A stretch of 5,646 nt of DNA from Campylobacteraceae bacterium (GTDB lineage Bacteria > Campylobacterota > Campylobacteria > Campylobacterales > Sulfurovaceae), in the NCBI GenBank assembly GCA_027079365.1, contig JALWVW010000338.1, forward strand, positions 1-5,646, read 5' to 3'. The position numbers and the translations under genes are program-made. How positions within the stretch are numbered: position 1 is the first letter of the stretch; each line of letters begins with the position of its first letter. Shown piece after piece: positions 1 to 5,646 of the stretch. Below the pieces are notes generated by a model, which was given only the letters and a program-made list of their open reading frames with translations, was not told where the DNA came from and ran no database searches.

Positions 1-942
<942 letters not shown>

Positions 943-944
943 TT

Positions 945-950
945 ATCCTT
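945..950 (-). promoter_or_regulatory. groEL ribosome binding site
   Basis: Read on the minus strand this is AAGGAT, five bases before the groEL ATG at 939. It lies in the 27-base AT-rich gap after the groES stop, so groEL can be translated independently on the shared transcript. It supports the start at 939. Confidence 0.75.
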
Positions 951-966
951 TTATATTATTTATGTG

Positions 967-1233
967 TTATTTTAGAACACCAAGAATGTCATCACTGTTG
1001 AGGATGAGGTATTCTGTACCATCGAGCGTGATCTCTGTGCCACCATATTTGCCAAATACCACTGTGTCGCCATCTTGGATACCTTCATCTTGGGCATCGG
1101 GTCCGGTTGCGATCACTTTGCCCTGTAAGGGCTTCTCTTTGGCTGTGTCAGGTATGATGATGCCTGAGGCCGTGGTCGTGACCTCTTCTTCTCTCTCTAC
1201 CAATACTCTATTTGCTAAGGGTTGAAAAGTCAT
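967..1233 (-). CDS. groES: Co-chaperonin GroES (Hsp10)
   Basis: GroES is the small heptameric lid that closes the GroEL chamber and triggers release of substrate into the folding cavity. The gene is complete, at 88 residues, within the usual bacterial range of about 86-100. The N-terminal [10 protein letters not shown] segment (residues 5-14) is the family's first core strand. The flexible mobile loop follows at about 16-33; its hydrophobic GroEL-contacting tripeptide is Ile25-Ile26-Ile27 after Gly24. The loop over the dome roof is at about 44-51 (GPDAQDEG), and [11 protein letters not shown] (55-65) and the DGTEYLIL strand (71-78) complete the barrel. The start is supported by AAGGAG five bases upstream. 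It is the first gene of the groES-groEL operon and sits directly behind a near-consensus sigma-70 promoter. The ending in ILGVLK fits Campylobacterota GroES proteins as I remember them; that resemblance was not tested by a search. Confidence 0.98.
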   Translation of the reverse strand: MTFQPLANRVLVEREEEVTTTASGIIIPDTAKEKPLQGKVIATGPDAQDEGIQDGDTVVFGKYGGTEITLDGTEYLILNSDDILGVLK

Positions 1234-1238
1234 AGCTT

Positions 1239-1244
1239 CTCCTT
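1239..1244 (-). promoter_or_regulatory. groES ribosome binding site
   Basis: The minus strand reads AAGGAG, with five bases between it and the groES ATG at 1233. This is a full Shine-Dalgarno match and fixes the groES start. Confidence 0.85.
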
Positions 1245-1273
1245 CTTAAGTTTATTAATTTTTATGAAAGGGT

Positions 1274-1302
1274 ATTTTAGTCATTTTTTTTTAATATGTC
1301 AA
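1274..1302 (-). promoter_or_regulatory. Sigma-70 type promoter of the groES-groEL operon
   Basis: On the minus strand, TTGACA (1302-1297) is followed after exactly 17 bases by TAAAAT (1279-1274). The -35 box is a perfect consensus and the -10 box matches five of six positions. Transcription would begin near 1267-1268, giving a leader of about 34 bases before the groES ATG. The spacer contains a run of nine A residues. No CIRCE operator (TTAGCACTC, 9 bases, GAGTGCTAA), the usual HrcA site near chaperonin promoters, is visible around it. The assignment rests on consensus match and position only. Confidence 0.8.
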
Positions 1303-1327
1303 TGGAAAATAGTGATTTTTGTTAAAA

Positions 1328-1340
1328 ATATGAGTCATAT
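1328..1340. promoter_or_regulatory. Perfect 13-base palindrome, possible operator upstream of groES
   Basis: ATATGA and TCATAT are exact inverted copies around a central G. The centre is about 67 bases upstream of the predicted groES start site and 26 bases beyond the -35 box, a usual place for a dimeric regulator. The core AGTCAT (1333-1338) recurs in the same orientation at 1279-1284, at the -10/spacer boundary, 54 bases away. In AT-rich DNA such a palindrome can arise by chance, so a regulatory role is only a suggestion. Confidence 0.3.
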
Positions 1341-1428
1341 GGACTAAAGATTATTTAGTATGGGAGAGTTATCTTTACTATTTTTGTCTTTTTTTCCTCA
1401 TTTTGGGAGAAATTAATAATAGATTAGG

Positions 1429-1434
1429 TAAAAT
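1429..1434 (+). promoter_or_regulatory. Likely -10 box of the tRNA-Met gene
   Basis: TAAAAT lies 19 bases before the mature tRNA 5' end, which would give a short precursor leader of about a dozen bases. There is no convincing -35 hexamer. Instead the upstream stretch 1375-1405 is rich in T tracts. That fits housekeeping promoters described in Helicobacter and Campylobacter, where a strong -10 is combined with periodic T-rich DNA rather than a defined -35. The rest of the 1234-1453 spacer, apart from the groES promoter and the palindrome, shows nothing I can assign. Confidence 0.5.
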
Positions 1435-1453
1435 TCCGTCTCATTTATAAAGT

Positions 1454-1530
1454 GGCAAGGTAGCTCAGCTGGTTAGAGCGCTGGTCTCATAAGCCGGAGG
1501 TCGGGGATTCGAGTTCCCCTCTTGCTACCA
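1454..1530 (+). tRNA. tRNA-Met (CAU), elongator type
   Basis: The 77-base gene folds into a complete cloverleaf. The acceptor stem pairs 1454-1460 with 1520-1526, with G-U pairs at the two ends. The D stem is GCTC/GAGC, and the anticodon stem CTGGT/GCCGG encloses the loop CTCATAA with anticodon CAT at 1488-1490. The T stem GGGGA/TCCCC encloses TTCGAGT. Discriminator A1527 and an encoded CCA (1528-1530) follow. A CAU anticodon can belong to initiator Met, elongator Met or lysidine-modified Ile2. The paired first base and the absence of three G-C pairs at the bottom of the anticodon stem argue against initiator. The GGCAAGGTAGCTCAG start and overall similarity to E. coli elongator tRNA-Met favour elongator over Ile2. 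It is transcribed divergently from groES. No hairpin terminator is visible downstream. Confidence 0.95.
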
Positions 1531-1570
1531 CTTTGAACAAACCGTTTTCCCTACTTCTGTTAACCTTTTA

Positions 1571-1600
1571 TTTACTTTTTAAGATTAATTAATATAAAAT
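1571..1600 (+). promoter_or_regulatory. Candidate promoter for the outer-membrane protein/lipoprotein pair
   Basis: TTTACT (1571-1576, four of six matches to the -35 consensus) is followed by TATAAA (1593-1598) after 16 bases, or by TAAAAT (1595-1600) after 18. An alternative is an extended -10, TGG then TATTCT, at 1602-1610. Either would give a leader of about 50-60 bases before the ATG at 1670. The region is very AT-rich, so the exact box is uncertain. Read-through from the tRNA gene is also possible because no terminator is visible. Confidence 0.35.
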
Positions 1601-1656
1601 GTGGTATTCTATGCCATTTAGGTGATAATTTTAATAATTATTGCTGGATTTATTGC

Positions 1657-1662
1657 AAGGAG
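1657..1662 (+). promoter_or_regulatory. Ribosome binding site that selects the ATG at 1670
   Basis: AAGGAG lies seven bases before the ATG at 1670. This favours that start over the in-frame GTG at 1622, which has no comparable site and would put a hydrophobic extension in front of an otherwise standard signal peptide. Confidence 0.8.
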
Positions 1663-1669
1663 TATAAGG

Positions 1670-2227
1670 ATGTTTAAGCGTTTAATGACTGTGGCTTTAA
1701 TGCTAGGGGTGGGTACATATATATATGCTGGAGACAGTACGAGACAGATCAGTGAAGAGAGTGAAGTTTTCGTAGGTGTTGAGCTGGGAGCAGTGCTGAT
1801 ACAGGGTGATACAGACGGCACAATACTTGGCGAAAAAAATCATGACGGTAGTGGTGTTTCTGTCGGATTAAGACTGGGTGCGCAGAATGCTATGTGGAGG
1901 TCTATGGTGCTGTTTGATTATTTCAACAGTGATGATGATGACCAGACTTATGAGCGGGCGATGGTGCAGGTAGATTATTATATTATGGCAGCCAACTTCA
2001 GCACTACTGCATTTAGACCATATATCGGTGTCAATGGTGGTTATGTAAACTATGAAACCACAGGTAAACCAGATATTAACGGTTTCACCTATGGTGGGCA
2101 AGTAGGGTTCACTGCTGCAGTATCCGACAATATCGACTTTGATGTCGCCTATAGACATGCTTTTGCTGGTCCGGATGAATTGGATCATATCGGAAATGTT
2201 GTCTTCGGTGTAAACTATCTTTACTAA
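1670..2227 (+). CDS. Predicted eight-stranded outer-membrane beta-barrel protein
   Basis: This is a 185-residue exported protein with no assigned specific function. Residues 1-20 form a Sec signal peptide: basic MFKR start, hydrophobic core, and a probable cut after TYIYA before GDS. The mature part has about eight amphipathic beta segments, near 33-45, 62-72, 77-86, 95-107, 115-128, 139-151, 155-166 and 174-185. It ends in FGVNYLY, with the aromatic C-terminus recognised by the Bam assembly machinery. Alternate loops are long and polar: 46-61, 86-94 (with Asp88-Asp91), 129-138 and 167-173. The other turns are short, as expected for extracellular loops and periplasmic turns. Size and pattern match small OmpA-type, Opa-like or OmpW-like barrels annotated as porin-family proteins. 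There is no OmpA C-terminal peptidoglycan-binding domain. Only 23 bases separate it from the giant lipoprotein gene, so the two are probably co-transcribed. The barrel call is fairly secure; a pore, adhesin or anchoring role cannot be chosen from sequence alone. Confidence 0.85.
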   Translation: MFKRLMTVALMLGVGTYIYAGDSTRQISEESEVFVGVELGAVLIQGDTDGTILGEKNHDGSGVSVGLRLGAQNAMWRSMVLFDYFNSDDDDQTYERAMVQVDYYIMAANFSTTAFRPYIGVNGGYVNYETTGKPDINGFTYGGQVGFTAAVSDNIDFDVAYRHAFAGPDELDHIGNVVFGVNYLY

Positions 2228-2240
2228 GAATTTGAGAGCA

Positions 2241-2245
2241 GGGAG
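2241..2245 (+). promoter_or_regulatory. Ribosome binding site of the lipoprotein gene
   Basis: GGGAG lies five bases before the ATG at 2251, inside the 23-base gap after the barrel gene's stop. It supports that start and translation from a shared mRNA. Confidence 0.7.
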
Positions 2246-2250
2246 CTAGA

Positions 2251-5200
2251 ATGAAGAGACAGGTACTGTTTGCGTTTTTCGCATCATTGATGCTGATGTT
2301 GAGTGGGTGTGGGAGCAATGATAAGATAGACAGTGGTAGTGGTACAAATGCCAATAAAGCTGTGACACTGGAGACATCTATAGATAGCAGTGGAAGAGAT
2401 TTTAATATTAGTGCGAAGATCACAAAGGCTACAGACTTTGCCGTAGCACTTAAAAACTTTGAGCTTCTCAGTGTAGGAGGCTGTGAGATAGAGAGTGTTT
2501 CCCTACCTTCTGATTTTAAGATGGCGGGAGGCAAGGGTTCTTACGAGAGTGTACAATTTTCTGGTAGATTCAAAAATGACTGTACACCTGCCGGTCACAC
2601 AATAAAATTTACCCAGACTATTTCTGATGGCAGCCGAAGCAAGACAGAGACGGTAACATATGACAGCGCAGCATCTTCCGGTGGAAGTACAGGCGGAGGG
2701 GGATCAACAACAGCTCCTGTTAATGGTTTCTTCAATGCCACTACACCGCTCATGATAACACAGGCAAGCCATGACTACAATATTACAATACAAGTACTAG
2801 AGGGTGGCTATGCTGCAAGTGGAAAGACAGTCAAAGCAAAACCCTTCGATAGACAGTATGGGAGTATCGGTAACCCTACGATACAGACAGGAGCAGACGG
2901 CTACGCGGTATTTAAATACACCTCTCCTCAAATACTCCCAGCCAACGGTTCATCTATGACCGTAACATTAACAAATGACGAAAACGGTACGCTTATTTCA
3001 CAAGACATTATTTTGCAGTTTAGCTCCAATGGAGGTAGTCAGTATAATTTGATCAATGTCTCAACCCCAGTGCGTGTAACGGCACCTAGTGAGACACAAG
3101 AAATTTCTGTATATGTAGTAGACAGTACAACACTGATAGGTGTCCCCAATAAGCAGGTAAGTATTACAACCATAGAAAAGGGCTACGGGAGTATCGATGC
3201 AGCAAGCACAAGTACTGATGATGCCGGAAAAGCAACTTTTAATTATACTTCTCCAGCAGATTTAACTGGGCTCACGCGTACAACTGCTATATTGAGTTTT
3301 GAAGAAAATGGTGTGGTATTGCATCAGTCAGTAAATATTGAGGTTGATACAGCAGCGCCTACTGATAAGCAGAGTATTCAAGTGTTACCGCTAGACTCAA
3401 ATGTTAGTGTAGGGTCTGAAGCAAAACCAATTAATGTCTATGTAAAAGATAGCACAGGTAGACCAGCTGTAGACACATCTGTTGTTGTTGAATTTTTCAA
3501 TGCAAAGTATGGAGCAATGAATAAATATGAGGAGAAGACTGACAGTAATGGACATATAGAATTTGTATATATTGCACCTTTGATCATTGATGCTCTGGAT
3601 GGTCAAATGTTTGATTTTAATGTGTCTTTAAAATCTGATCCTTCTATTGTGAAGACTGTTAGAATTGGTTTTCATCAAGCAGTTAATATCTCTCCAGTTT
3701 CTGATATCTATATCGCACCAAATGATATTACTATAGTAAGAGCAGGGGAAGAACGCACGATTAAAATAACAACGGTAGATTCTGGAAACTATGCTGTCTC
3801 AACAAACTTGAGGCTAGAAAACCCGACATTGAACGGTAAAGATTATGGCTCTTTCGATGTAAGTGATTTTTCTACAGATGCATTGGGGAATTATCTTGTT
3901 ACCTACACGGCACCAACCAGTCTGAGTGGATTATCTGAAAGAAATATTTCAGTAGTAGAGTTGAGCACCAATCTTACAAAGACATTGACATTGCATTTTC
4001 AGCAGCCAGCATCAACAGAAATAAGTTATAACCTAGATCTAAGTGTTGATCGATCTATAAAAGTAGATGGTAGCGGGACTTTAGGTATTAAGATTCACGA
4101 AACAGGAAAACCAAATGACCTGATAGCACGAGCAGATGTAAAAAATGTGACTGCAACGATGAAGTTTCCAAAGATGCTTCTTTTTGAAAACAACCTTACT
4201 TCCATAACATATACAAATGAAAATATAGGTACTTATACTTTATTTGCTCAGCATTTATCGGGTGTAGCTGTAATTGAAGTGGTGGCAACAGTATTTAACG
4301 GAGTGAGAGACATAACCCTGAGAGAAGAATTTCCTGTTGTTATTACCTCCGGTCCAGTCTCCTCTATGTCAATGTTTCATTCTCGCAACAGTTTTGACAC
4401 AGGCAGCGGTAAATATCAGGATTTTTACACCATCCATGCGGTAGATAAATACGGAAACCCAGTGAGCAAGGGGACAGCCTTGCACCCTACGCTTATTAAT
4501 GGCGTGAAAGAACAACAGATTACAGGAAGTATTGCTACAGGTGATCCTTCCGTATTTAGCGACAACCATGCAGACTTTAGTGCAGTTGTTGACAATGCTG
4601 GAGCTACTGCTGGAGATAGACTTATAGTCCTCCCTTCTCCTACTAAAACAAATAAGTATTATCTGGGTGATTGGAGCATTAAGGATCATACGGCTACAAC
4701 ACTTACTTTAGATGAAAAATATGACGATGTTGCTGCAAATGGACTAACCTATGTTGTCGGTAATGAAAACCGTATTGTTACGATTAATGGTCAATCCGTT
4801 ACAGCAACAGCAGATATCAGTAGCCCTAATGACAGCTTTTTAACTGATGCCCAAGGTAGTATGGAGTTTGTTGTCACCTATGACCCAGCATTAAAAGGGA
4901 AAGAGTTTTACCTAGCTGCCAATGGTCCCAGCAGTGAAAAGCGTATTGGTACAGCATTGAAGTCTTCGTTCTTCTATGGAGGGTATCAATTGAGATCGCT
5001 TATCAACGAAATTAGCTTGACGCAACCTGGAGATTCTTTTAGTACAGGGTTTTACATGTTAGATTCTGTGGGGAAGACATATGCAGGGCAATATAATGTG
5101 AAAATTGATAATTTTGATGCAAGTAAGGGAGGATTTAGTATTGATAATACAACTCATGATTTCCAGTATTCTGCACCATCAAATCCTGATGAATTTAATG

Positions 5201-5646
5201 CACTCATAGGTACAACCTATGAATTCAACCTTACTGTTTCAGAGACAGATGAGACATTTGAAACGATTAGGGTACATTATACGAGTGATAAGGATTATAC
5301 GAATTATGCTATTTCGTCTGCAGAAAGCAATTTCACTATTGGTCAAGCAGATCAAGAGCATGCATTATCCTTCTATGTGAGTGATGGTTCAAAAGCAATT
5401 GCAAACGAAGAAGTAAGGGTTGAGTTTATTGATCCACTAAAAGGAAGTATGGTAGACTATACTGCTGTGACAGATATCTCAGGTCGCGCACTGTTTACCT
5501 ATAGGGCACCAAGTGATTTGGCGCTACTTTATAATAATCCTGTGACTATTCATGCATATGTCAGTAACAAGAATACTATACAGACATCTGTTACTGCCTT
5601 GTTTGTGCAGAACAATTCATATGCATTAACCAATGAAAATGACATT
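2251..5646 (+). CDS. Giant Ig-like repeat surface lipoprotein, 5' part (1132 residues, runs off the window)
   Basis: The frame stays open from the ATG at 2251 to the right edge with no stop, so the C-terminus is missing. Residues 1-20 are a lipoprotein signal peptide: MKRQ, a hydrophobic core, and lipobox Leu17-Ser18-Gly19-Cys20. Cys20 would be lipidated after cleavage by signal peptidase II. A small domain at about 35-138 holds the only other cysteines, Cys78 and Cys111, a possible disulfide. A Gly/Ser hinge at 139-157 follows. From about 156 the protein is built of some nine diverged repeats of about 108 residues. Their pattern is VYV-x-D near the start, a GS motif (YGSI, YGAM, YGSF, KGSM) mid-way, TD-x-x-G, then FxYxAP or FxYTSP and a closing strand. 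This resembles bacterial Ig-like domains of the Big_1/invasin type; DKYGNPV at 732-738 is a typical example. A stalk-like surface or periplasm-spanning protein, perhaps an adhesin, is the likely role. No enzymatic domain is visible. Lipoprotein and repeat calls are strong; adhesin is inferred. Confidence 0.9.
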   Translation, partial: MKRQVLFAFFASLMLMLSGCGSNDKIDSGSGTNANKAVTLETSIDSSGRDFNISAKITKATDFAVALKNFELLSVGGCEIESVSLPSDFKMAGGKGSYESVQFSGRFKNDCTPAGHTIKFTQTISDGSRSKTETVTYDSAASSGGSTGGGGSTTAPVNGFFNATTPLMITQASHDYNITIQVLEGGYAASGKTVKAKPFDRQYGSIGNPTIQTGADGYAVFKYTSPQILPANGSSMTVTLTNDENGTLISQDIILQFSSNGGSQYNLINVSTPVRVTAPSETQEISVYVVDSTTLIGVPNKQVSITTIEKGYGSIDAASTSTDDAGKATFNYTSPADLTGLTRTTAILSFEENGVVLHQSVNIEVDTAAPTDKQSIQVLPLDSNVSVGSEAKPINVYVKDSTGRPAVDTSVVVEFFNAKYGAMNKYEEKTDSNGHIEFVYIAPLIIDALDGQMFDFNVSLKSDPSIVKTVRIGFHQAVNISPVSDIYIAPNDITIVRAGEERTIKITTVDSGNYAVSTNLRLENPTLNGKDYGSFDVSDFSTDALGNYLVTYTAPTSLSGLSERNISVVELSTNLTKTLTLHFQQPASTEISYNLDLSVDRSIKVDGSGTLGIKIHETGKPNDLIARADVKNVTATMKFPKMLLFENNLTSITYTNENIGTYTLFAQHLSGVAVIEVVATVFNGVRDITLREEFPVVITSGPVSSMSMFHSRNSFDTGSGKYQDFYTIHAVDKYGNPVSKGTALHPTLINGVKEQQITGSIATGDPSVFSDNHADFSAVVDNAGATAGDRLIVLPSPTKTNKYYLGDWSIKDHTATTLTLDEKYDDVAANGLTYVVGNENRIVTINGQSVTATADISSPNDSFLTDAQGSMEFVVTYDPALKGKEFYLAANGPSSEKRIGTALKSSFFYGGYQLRSLINEISLTQPGDSFSTGFYMLDSVGKTYAGQYNVKIDNFDASKGGFSIDNTTHDFQYSAPSNPDEFNALIGTTYEFNLTVSETDETFETIRVHYTSDKDYTNYAISSAESNFTIGQADQEHALSFYVSDGSKAIANEEVRVEFIDPLKGSMVDYTAVTDISGRALFTYRAPSDLALLYNNPVTIHAYVSNKNTIQTSVTALFVQNNSYALTNENDI
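2665..2721 (+). other. Gly/Ser-rich hinge in the lipoprotein
   Basis: Residues 139-157 are rich in Ser, Gly, Ala and Thr, with a GGGG run at 148-151, and separate the cysteine-containing N-terminal domain from the repeat array. Such low-complexity stretches usually act as flexible linkers, which would let the stalk swing relative to the membrane-proximal part. Confidence 0.7.
2716..5646 (+). repeat. Protein-level tandem array of about nine Ig-like repeats, continuing past the edge
   Basis: Aligning the conserved Gly of the TD-x-x-G motif gives landmarks at residues 217, 326, 434, 546, 660, about 773 (degenerate), 869, about 969 (degenerate) and 1078. Neighbouring landmarks are about 96-114 residues apart. 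A Gly-Ser/Ala motif 10-14 residues earlier is clear in repeats 1-4 (Tyr203, Tyr312, Tyr420, Tyr532) and again in repeat 9 (Gly1065-Ser1066). Each clear unit then has F/V-x-Y-x-AP or F-x-YTSP, often followed by a Leu-Gly turn. A linker pattern of Tyr-x-Leu/Ile recurs between units, and the last visible residues (SYALTNENDI) look like the start of a tenth. DNA identity between units is low; one short shared stretch, GGGAGTATCG, occurs at 2860-2869 and 3187-3196. The array is therefore old rather than a recent tandem duplication. None of the repeats contains cysteine. Confidence 0.8.

Noticed and set aside
1454..1530. Initiator tRNA or tRNA-Ile2 reading of the CAU tRNA
   Set aside because: The first base is paired (G-U) and the anticodon stem lacks the three G-C pairs of initiators. 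The acceptor and D-arm sequence resembles elongator tRNA-Met more than Ile2.
1531..1585. Terminator after tRNA-Met
   Set aside because: T-rich stretches are present (1567-1580), but no stable GC-rich stem precedes them, so I cannot support an intrinsic terminator.
1622..1669. Upstream GTG start for the barrel protein
   Set aside because: It would add 16 mostly hydrophobic residues before a normal signal peptide and has no Shine-Dalgarno site. The ATG at 1670 has AAGGAG at ideal spacing.
1868..2534. Minus-strand open frames opposite the barrel gene and the lipoprotein start
   Set aside because: They overlap the barrel and lipoprotein genes, which have ribosome sites, signal peptides and clear family patterns. 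The minus frames show none of these. The minus frame at 1618-1821 is rejected for the same reason.
3397..4689. Minus-strand open frames at 3397-3606 and 4369-4689
   Set aside because: Both lie inside the long lipoprotein frame on the opposite strand and show no recognisable motif or start signal.
2716..5646. Recent DNA-level tandem duplication or CRISPR-like array
   Set aside because: The repeats are visible only at protein level. Shared DNA stretches are about ten bases at most where noticed, and there are no uniform repeats and spacers.

Overview
The window looks like a chromosomal piece of a Campylobacterota (Epsilonproteobacteria) genome, probably a Sulfurovum- or Sulfurimonas-like marine sulfur oxidiser. 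This rests on the character of GroES/GroEL, the tRNA-Met sequence, the AT-rich intergenic DNA and strong AAGGAG-type ribosome sites. The genus is an inference from remembered family resemblance; no search was run.

Layout. On the minus strand, positions 1-1233 hold the chaperonin operon: complete groES (88 aa), then groEL after a 27-base gap. groEL is cut by the left window edge, leaving its first 313 residues. A near-consensus sigma-70 promoter (TTGACA, 17 bases, TAAAAT) lies just upstream of groES. The 220-base divergent spacer also carries a perfect 13-base palindrome and a likely promoter for the plus-strand tRNA. A complete elongator tRNA-Met (anticodon CAU, CCA encoded) occupies 1454-1530.

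Right of the tRNA, on the plus strand, is a two-gene cell-envelope locus. The first gene (1670-2227) encodes a 185-residue protein with a signal peptide and the pattern of an eight-stranded outer-membrane beta-barrel. After 23 bases comes a very large lipoprotein gene (2251 to beyond 5646) whose 1132 visible residues contain no stop. It has a lipobox with Cys20, a small N-terminal domain with the only other two cysteines, a Gly/Ser hinge, and then about nine diverged immunoglobulin-like repeats of roughly 108 residues. A tenth seems to begin at the window edge.

How the parts work together. GroES and GroEL form the general protein-folding chamber. The barrel and the lipoprotein are probably co-transcribed and exported to the outer membrane. 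The lipoprotein looks like an extended stalk or adhesin. Whether the barrel helps to anchor or display it is speculation. I see no CRISPR array, insertion sequence, phage gene or rRNA. The most noteworthy content is the barrel plus giant Ig-repeat lipoprotein pair.
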